A stretch of 64,000 nt of DNA from JAEZDC01 sp036676415 (lineage in GTDB: Bacteria; Bacteroidota; Bacteroidia; Chitinophagales; Chitinophagaceae), in contig JAKFCX010000055.1 of the NCBI GenBank assembly GCA_036676415.1, positions 1-64,000 on the forward strand, in the 5' to 3' direction. Positions 60,401-64,000 of this stretch are shown in pieces (the first letter of the stretch is position 1; each line of letters begins with the position of its first letter). The translations under genes were made by a program, and so were the position numbers. The notes under the pieces are model-generated. The model had not been told where the DNA came from, did no database searches, and saw nothing but the letters and a program-made list of their open reading frames with translations.

Positions 60401-60923
60401 ACAGTAATCCTTTACTGTACAATTGTTTTAATAACCACCAGAGTGTTTCAATGTAATTATTATCAAACGTGATATATGGATCATTCAGATCAACCCAGTA
60501 ACCCATTTTAGTGGTGAGTTCATCCCATTTGTCTTTATACCGAAGAACAGCTTCACGGCATTTCTGGTTGTATTCTTCAACGCTTATCTTTTTACCAATA
60601 TCTTCTTTAGTAATGCCCAACTCTTTTTCAACACCCAGTTCAACAGGAAGTCCGTGAGTATCCCAGCCACCTTTACGTTTTACCTGGAAGCCCTGCATGG
60701 TTTTATAGCGGCAAACCATGTCTTTCAATGTTCTTGAGATAACATGGTGAATACCCGGCATTCCATTAGCACTTGGCGGACCTTCATAAAATACAAAAGG
60801 CTGGGCACCATCTCTCAGGCTCATACTTTTTTCAAAGGCCTGGCTCTCATGCCATTTAGCAAGTATTTCCTTTTCGATTGCCGGTAAATTCAATTGGGAA
60901 AATTCCCTGTACTTCACACTCAT
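57498..60923 (-). CDS. ileS: Isoleucyl-tRNA synthetase
   Basis: 1141 residues from ATG 60923; an upstream Met adds 15 residues without family character. Class I synthetase: PPSANGMPGIHHVISR carries the HIGH-equivalent (GIHH at 57-60), KMSKR is in NGNKMSKRLGNV, the editing domain has TTPWTLPSN, and the C-terminal anticodon-binding domains follow. The length and GIHH type match the large bacterial/eukaryotic-like branch linked with mupirocin tolerance; that link is inference. Two repeat-derived segments are in frame: VNESFVNRSF (60246-60275) and QLSTINYQLST (57862-57889). Confidence 0.97.
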   Translation of the reverse strand: MSVKYREFSQLNLPAIEKEILAKWHESQAFEKSMSLRDGAQPFVFYEGPPSANGMPGIHHVISRTLKDMVCRYKTMQGFQVKRKGGWDTHGLPVELGVEKELGITKEDIGKKISVEEYNQKCREAVLRYKDKWDELTTKMGYWVDLNDPYITFDNNYIETLWWLLKQLYSKGLLYESVSIQPYSPAAGTGLSSHELNQPGTYKDVKDTSAVVMFKIVNESFVNRSFMKEFDFTDLMTNEFFFLAWTTTPWTLPSNLGLTVGPEIDYALVKTFNPYTHLPINVVLAKPLLGKYFKPEGENGDFDNYSAEVKLLPWKILKEFKGKEVENVRYEQLLPYQANSIEAIKEITPGADPFRILLGDFVTTEDGTGIVHTAPAFGADDYKVGKKYNIGILTMVDREGKFVDGLGEFSNRFVKDYKNDKDYADVNVDISVKLKKENRAFKVEKYEHSYPHCWRTDKPILYYPLDAWFIRTTALKDRMVELNKTINWKPKSTGEGRFGNWLENMVDWNLSRSRFWGTPLPIWKTEDGEEEICIGSIEELNEGIRKASELLGGDVNKNYLHEGILDLHKPYVDDIVLVSPSGKPMKRVPDLIDVWFDSGAMPYAQWHFPFENVKTFAENYPANFIAEGVDQTRGWFYTLHALGSLLKESIHDELKKHGIEVSDKKFPGLAYKTVVSNGLVLDKNGNKMSKRLGNVVDPFKTIETFGADATRWYLITNASPWDNLKFDIDGIKEVQRKFFGTLYNTYQFFALYANVDGFAFREAYIPLEERAEIDRWILSSLNSLVKKVKEAMDDYEPTIAGRAVEEFLDEHLSNWYVRLCRRRFWKGEYEHDKIAAYQTLYECLETISRLIAPISPFFSDVVFQNLNAVSGRFEVESVHHADFPPIIESAIDTDLEERMQLAQDISSLVLSIRKKVNIKVRQPLQKVLIPVLDPKMKSQVEKIEDLIKAEVNVKEFQYITETEGIISKKIKANFKTLGSKLGASMKEAAAEISKFNQQQIAELEKNGSIYLQLSTINYQLSTADVEITAEDIPGWSVASKGSLTVALDITISDDLKKEGDAREFVNRVQNIRKENGFELTDRIFVQVQDVQELKNSLNQYKNYICAEILADSLDWTTELTGNANEIEVNDVLLKVSVTKTG
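57862..57889. repeat. Heptanucleotide tandem repeat inside ileS
   Basis: Four 7-nt units on the plus strand: GATAGCT, GATAGTT, GATCGTT, GATAGTT. Encodes QLSTINYQLST at residues about 1012-1021 of IleS, in the C-terminal region. Confidence 0.85.
60246..60275. repeat. 15-bp in-frame duplication inside ileS
   Basis: AAATGACCTATTGAC and AAATGACTCGTTGAC in tandem, encoding VNESF and VNRSF on the minus strand. Confidence 0.7.
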
Positions 60924-61077
60924 CCTGTTATTGGCGGTTTTTAAGGCTGCGAAGTTAAGGATTGACACCTGATAATAAATAAGCGGAATTTCCGGTTGAG
61001 TGTATTGTTTATCAATCTAAAGAGGTGGAATAAAACAGATAAGGCTTGGATGCTTCTAATCTATATTTTTGCCGGAA

Positions 61078-61149
61078 GGCCTCGTAGTACAATGGATAGT
61101 ATAAGAGTTTCCGAAGCTCCAGATACAGGTTCGATTCCTGTCGAGGCCA
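61078..61149 (+). tRNA. tRNA-Arg (anticodon CCG)
   Basis: 72-nt cloverleaf. Acceptor GGCCTCG pairs with CGAGGCC. Anticodon loop TTCCGAA gives CCG, reading CGG codons. The T arm ACAGG/CCTGT encloses TTCGATT. Discriminator A, no encoded CCA. It stands alone between divergent ileS and a convergent hypothetical gene. Confidence 0.93.
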
Positions 61150-61184
61150 CAAAAGTTATTGATATCTTAAGATTATTGGAGTTA

Positions 61185-61238
61185 ATTACCAGGGAGAGTT
61201 CAAGAAGGCTGGATTCTGAGTAACTCCTCCCCTGTAAT
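61185..61238. repeat. Imperfect hairpin after tRNA-Arg
   Basis: ATTACCAGGGAGAGTT pairs imperfectly with AACTCCTCCCCTGTAAT. It lies at the 3' end of the convergent 89-residue gene. No T-run follows, so terminator function is uncertain. Confidence 0.4.
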
Positions 61239-61239
61239 T

Positions 61240-61509
61240 CTACATTTGTAATTTTAGTTTATCCAACCTATAGCCATCTTTTTCCATTTGTCTTGAAATC
61301 GTTTTACCTATTTCAATGGCTCTTTCAGATTTAGTGCCGTTTACTTCAATCCACTTCATTCGTCCATCCTCTTCAAAATCAAGATTCAGATGCACTTCAC
61401 CTTCTTTGGGAATCTTTGCAACAAAGTATCGATACCTTATATCGCCTACCACGTAGACCGGTATCGGCTGGTTCTTATAATTGATTAAAAAATTCTTAGG
61501 AAACTCCAT
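61240..61509 (-). CDS. Hypothetical protein, 89 residues
   Basis: From ATG 61509. Mixed alpha/beta composition: NYKNQPIPVYVVGDIRYRYF, then VHLNLDFEEDGRMKWIEV, then an amphipathic helix RAIEIGKTISRQMEKDG. No signal peptide or membrane segment, and no recognised family. Codon use and start context are like its neighbours. The sequence suggests a small single-domain cytoplasmic protein. Confidence 0.6.
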   Translation of the reverse strand: MEFPKNFLINYKNQPIPVYVVGDIRYRYFVAKIPKEGEVHLNLDFEEDGRMKWIEVNGTKSERAIEIGKTISRQMEKDGYRLDKLKLQM

Positions 61510-61630
61510 ATACAATATTCGTCCAAGACAAATGCCAGTCATTTAATTACAGTTACAACACTCGCCGATTTAAGTAAAAGTTAGGACTGTACAGTTGCTA
61601 GTTCACAAAGTGTTAAGATATGGATTCATC

Positions 61631-62209
61631 CTATTTACCAAATGCCTGAAGATTACTGCTGAATATTTTTACTGCTATGGCTATGAGTATCACTCCAAAG
61701 AATTTTCTTACCGCCAGTAAGCCTGCTTTGCCTAAAGCTCTTTCAATCCACCGTAAAGAAATAAGAACAAGATAGACCCCCAGCAGGTTTATTAATATTC
61801 CCAACAAAATATAAGTCTCGTGGAAATTTGCTTTTAACGACATTACCGTTGTAAGTGTTCCTGAACCTGCGATGATAGGAAATGCAATCGGAACCAGTGT
61901 GCCGGCTTTTACATCTTTGTCGCTTTTAAAAATTTCATGCCCAAGCACCATTTCCAATCCAAGCAAAAAGATAACGATTGAACCACCCACAGCAAACGAT
62001 CTTACGTCTACACCCATCATTCTCAGGAAAGGATCGCCGAGATAAAGAAACAAAATCATTAAAGCTCCCGATATTAATGTTGCAGGCAACGATCTTATAC
62101 CACCCATTTTCTCTTTGAGAGAAATTAATAATGGAATAGAACCGATCACATCTATCACAGCGAATAATGTAAAGGTCACCGTCAGCAGGTTGTCAATATC
62201 AAAATCCAT
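61631..62209 (-). CDS. MarC family integral membrane protein
   Basis: 192 residues with six hydrophobic helices. FTLFAVIDVIGSIPLLISL at the N-terminus and PIAFPIIAGSGTLTTVMSL are MarC signatures. The family was once linked to multiple antibiotic resistance but its transport role is unproven. TAGATTTG lies 18 nt upstream of ATG. Confidence 0.93.
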   Translation of the reverse strand: MDFDIDNLLTVTFTLFAVIDVIGSIPLLISLKEKMGGIRSLPATLISGALMILFLYLGDPFLRMMGVDVRSFAVGGSIVIFLLGLEMVLGHEIFKSDKDVKAGTLVPIAFPIIAGSGTLTTVMSLKANFHETYILLGILINLLGVYLVLISLRWIERALGKAGLLAVRKFFGVILIAIAVKIFSSNLQAFGK

Positions 62210-62226
62210 GATGATAATTTATAATG

Positions 62227-62234
62227 CAAATCTA
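62227..62234 (-). promoter_or_regulatory. -7 box for the MarC gene
   Basis: TAGATTTG on the minus strand, 18 nt before ATG 62209. Confidence 0.5.
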
Positions 62235-62278
62235 TAACATGAGGCTTTGATAATGAACCAGATTTTACAAAGTACAGT

Positions 62279-62304
62279 ACAAAAAAACCGGCCTGGGCCG
62301 GTTT
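62279..62304. terminator. Terminator of the second TonB receptor gene
   Basis: AAAACCGGCC (62283-62292) pairs with GGCCGGTTTT (62295-62304); A/T runs on both sides. On the minus strand it follows the receptor stop by 19 nt. Confidence 0.85.
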
Positions 62305-62323
62305 TGCAAATATTAGAAGAAAT

Positions 62324-64000
62324 CTATAGTGTCAATGTAATTCCACCTGTCATCATAAAAGGAGCTGCATTGTATCCTCGAATGTCGAAGAACTTTTTGC
62401 TGGTAATATTCTGTGCATCCACAAAAAACTTGAACCGCTTCTTCAACTTGTATTCTGCATACATATTTATCATGTGATAATCTTCCAGTTCAACATCTGA
62501 AGCCATATAACCACCTACATCGTTTCGGCTGCCAACGTACTTCCCGGTTACGCTTGCAAAAAAACCTGGTGTGAACTGGTAACCCATTGCAAGATTGAGA
62601 TTATGTCTTGGTCTTCTTAACAGGTATGAGTATGATGTATCTTTAAAAGTCTCCCTGCTTTGTGTTGTTTCGGTGGATGAAAGAAACGTGTAATTAGCAC
62701 TGATATCGAGCTTTGCAACAGGTTGTACTTTGATCTCATACTCCAGTCCTCTTACAATCTGTTTTACAAAATTGAAATATTTAAAACTGATGTAATTAAA
62801 ATCCACTCCGTCTTTGATAGTGCGATAGAAATACACCAATCTGCTGCTCATCTTATTATGTTGCTGACTGAACCCGATCTCATAGTTAACTGATTTTTCC
62901 GCTTTCAGTTCCCTGTTGCCAACCGTATTATCATATACCTGGTAAATGGAAGGAGCTTTAAACCCACTGGCAATACTTCCGAATACCCTGTAATGATCAT
63001 TGATCTTATATGAAGGGTTGAAAGTATAGGTGTGATTACTTCCATAACGGCTATGCACATTAATTCTGCCACCAACCTCAGCATTAAATCTTTTGTTTAC
63101 GCTGTTGAACATTAACGATGCATACAAAGAAGCCTGGCTTACTGAAGTGTCTTTGAATTTACTTGCATAAGGACCAAAAGAAGAAATCGATAAATAATCA
63201 TTATTCATCAATCCATATCGGTAATCGCTTCCTTGTAAAAGTGTAAATCCCCCACCCAAATTAACGCTTGCAAATATTTCTGCAAACTGTGTTCTTCCTT
63301 TGTAAGCATTGCTTTCATATTTTGTGAAACCTGCAATAAACCCGCTGTCATTTAAATATTTTCTCTCAAGATCAGCATACTGATAATTAGCAGTAACGGT
63401 AACTTTTTCGCCTTTATAATTAAATGAAACACCACTGGTATGTACACTATTGTCGATGTAATAATCTTTTTCGTCTGTGAATATGGATGCATCAATATCG
63501 GACTTGTAGCCACTGTACTGAGAGAATCCTCTGAATGAGATTTGTTTACTTAACTGGTATTGTAAGCTGGCACTGATTACATTTCCCTTATATGTATCCT
63601 TCTCGTAATCCTTTTTTCCACTGCTGTCGTATGCTGACGAAAAACCATCAGTACTCAACCTTGCATATCGCAAATTGTAAGTGAACTTATTTTGCTTACC
63701 AAACAACTGAACATTCCCTTTAAAGGTGTTGAAACTTCCGTATGCTGCAGTGGCTTTTACGTTAAACGGTTTGGTAATCTCTTTGTTTACGGTAATGATA
63801 TTAATAACACCTGCAATGGCATCACTTCCATATAAAGTTGACTGTGCACCCTTACATACTTCTATTCTTTCCACTTCATTAATGGAAAAAAAGTTGAGGT
63901 CATACTCATTGTTAATGAAAGAAGGATCGTTCACAGGAATTCCATCCATCAATATCAAAACCCTTCCTGGTGATGCTCCTCGCATATACACCGTTTGTAC
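62324..64000 (-). CDS. TonB-dependent receptor, BtuB-like (N-terminus outside window)
   Basis: 558 visible residues; the frame is open to the window end, so the signal peptide and first part of the plug are missing. The plug segment VYMRGASPGRVLILMDGIPV and the following VCKGAQSTLYGSDAIAGVINI are typical of BtuB/FepA-type receptors. The beta barrel follows and ends with the aromatic/hydrophobic strand MMTGGITLTL. Likely a cobalamin- or siderophore-type importer; the ligand is not readable. It belongs to a different subtype from the receptor at 18.7-21 kb because its barrel is shorter. Confidence 0.92.
   Translation of the reverse strand, partial: VQTVYMRGASPGRVLILMDGIPVNDPSFINNEYDLNFFSINEVERIEVCKGAQSTLYGSDAIAGVINIITVNKEITKPFNVKATAAYGSFNTFKGNVQLFGKQNKFTYNLRYARLSTDGFSSAYDSSGKKDYEKDTYKGNVISASLQYQLSKQISFRGFSQYSGYKSDIDASIFTDEKDYYIDNSVHTSGVSFNYKGEKVTVTANYQYADLERKYLNDSGFIAGFTKYESNAYKGRTQFAEIFASVNLGGGFTLLQGSDYRYGLMNNDYLSISSFGPYASKFKDTSVSQASLYASLMFNSVNKRFNAEVGGRINVHSRYGSNHTYTFNPSYKINDHYRVFGSIASGFKAPSIYQVYDNTVGNRELKAEKSVNYEIGFSQQHNKMSSRLVYFYRTIKDGVDFNYISFKYFNFVKQIVRGLEYEIKVQPVAKLDISANYTFLSSTETTQSRETFKDTSYSYLLRRPRHNLNLAMGYQFTPGFFASVTGKYVGSRNDVGGYMASDVELEDYHMINMYAEYKLKKRFKFFVDAQNITSKKFFDIRGYNAAPFMMTGGITLTL

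Noticed and set aside
60996..61223. 75-codon plus-strand frame upstream of the hypothetical gene
   Set aside because: It contains the whole tRNA-Arg gene, so it is not a coding region.

Overview
The window looks like a core-genome segment of a Bacteroidota chromosome, most probably a member of the Chitinophagaceae or close relatives. This is inferred from AT-rich DNA, the almost complete absence of Shine-Dalgarno sequences, many boxes of the form TAnnTTTG 10-70 nt upstream of start codons (the Bacteroidota sigma-70 -7 element), the gene order atpB-atpE-atpF-atpH-atpA, two SusC/BtuB-like TonB-dependent receptors, RprY-like and DksA-like proteins, and families typical of the phylum. No rRNA operon, prophage, insertion sequence, CRISPR array or plasmid functions were seen. 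Two tRNA genes are present: Leu(UAG) and Arg(CCG).

Layout. 0-6 kb: the end of an acyl-CoA dehydrogenase, a 51-residue protein, then a proteostasis block (clpX, two clpP paralogues, trigger factor) interrupted by a divergent Uma2 nuclease-like gene. 6-12 kb: tRNA-Leu, a polysaccharide flippase, HIT protein, greA, a 2-hydroxyacid dehydrogenase, rsmA and divergent pdxA. 12-21 kb: an ABC exporter with a LolA-like protein; a DoxX/DUF2809 pair; an operon of two paralogous membrane proteins with a winged-helix regulator; and a secreted protein, a 2TM protein and a TonB receptor. 21-26 kb: the F-type ATP synthase operon, without atpG. 26-32 kb: an ABC exporter coupled to a small protein and a frameshifted nucleotidyltransferase-like gene, then rel and purA. 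32-43 kb: an acidic low-complexity protein with pabB, a lytic transglycosylase, tatA-gatA, rplS, a HerA-like ATPase, an orphan OmpR-type regulator, ruvB, an ABC exporter and a DUF2721 protein. 43-54 kb: dxs, a hybrid histidine kinase, scpA, an EamA transporter, frr, a WecA-like transferase, a split transketolase N-half, a Lol/FtsX permease, rbfA and a family-2 glycosyltransferase. 54-64 kb: an MsbA-like exporter, ileS with a DksA/TraR-like protein carrying a histone-H1-like tail, tRNA-Arg, MarC, and the 3' part of a second TonB receptor.

Genes are mostly housekeeping: protein turnover and translation (clp, tig, rplS, frr, rbfA, gatA, ileS, greA, rsmA), energy and cofactors (atp, pdxA, pabB, dxs, purA), and envelope biogenesis (flippase, WecA-like, Lol permease, LolA-like, TatA, MltD-like, exporters). 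The most unusual signal is not a gene. It is a dispersed, modular intergenic repeat family (13 copies recognised) with constant ends (GTACAAG at one end, CAACGAAG at the other) and exchangeable central cores, several of them palindromic. A second class is heptanucleotide tandem repeats at three unrelated places: the lolA-like signal peptide, the ileS coding region, and just upstream of the purA promoter. A 33-bp palindrome also occurs twice, 38 kb apart.

All functional assignments come from reading motifs in the translated sequence; no database search was run.
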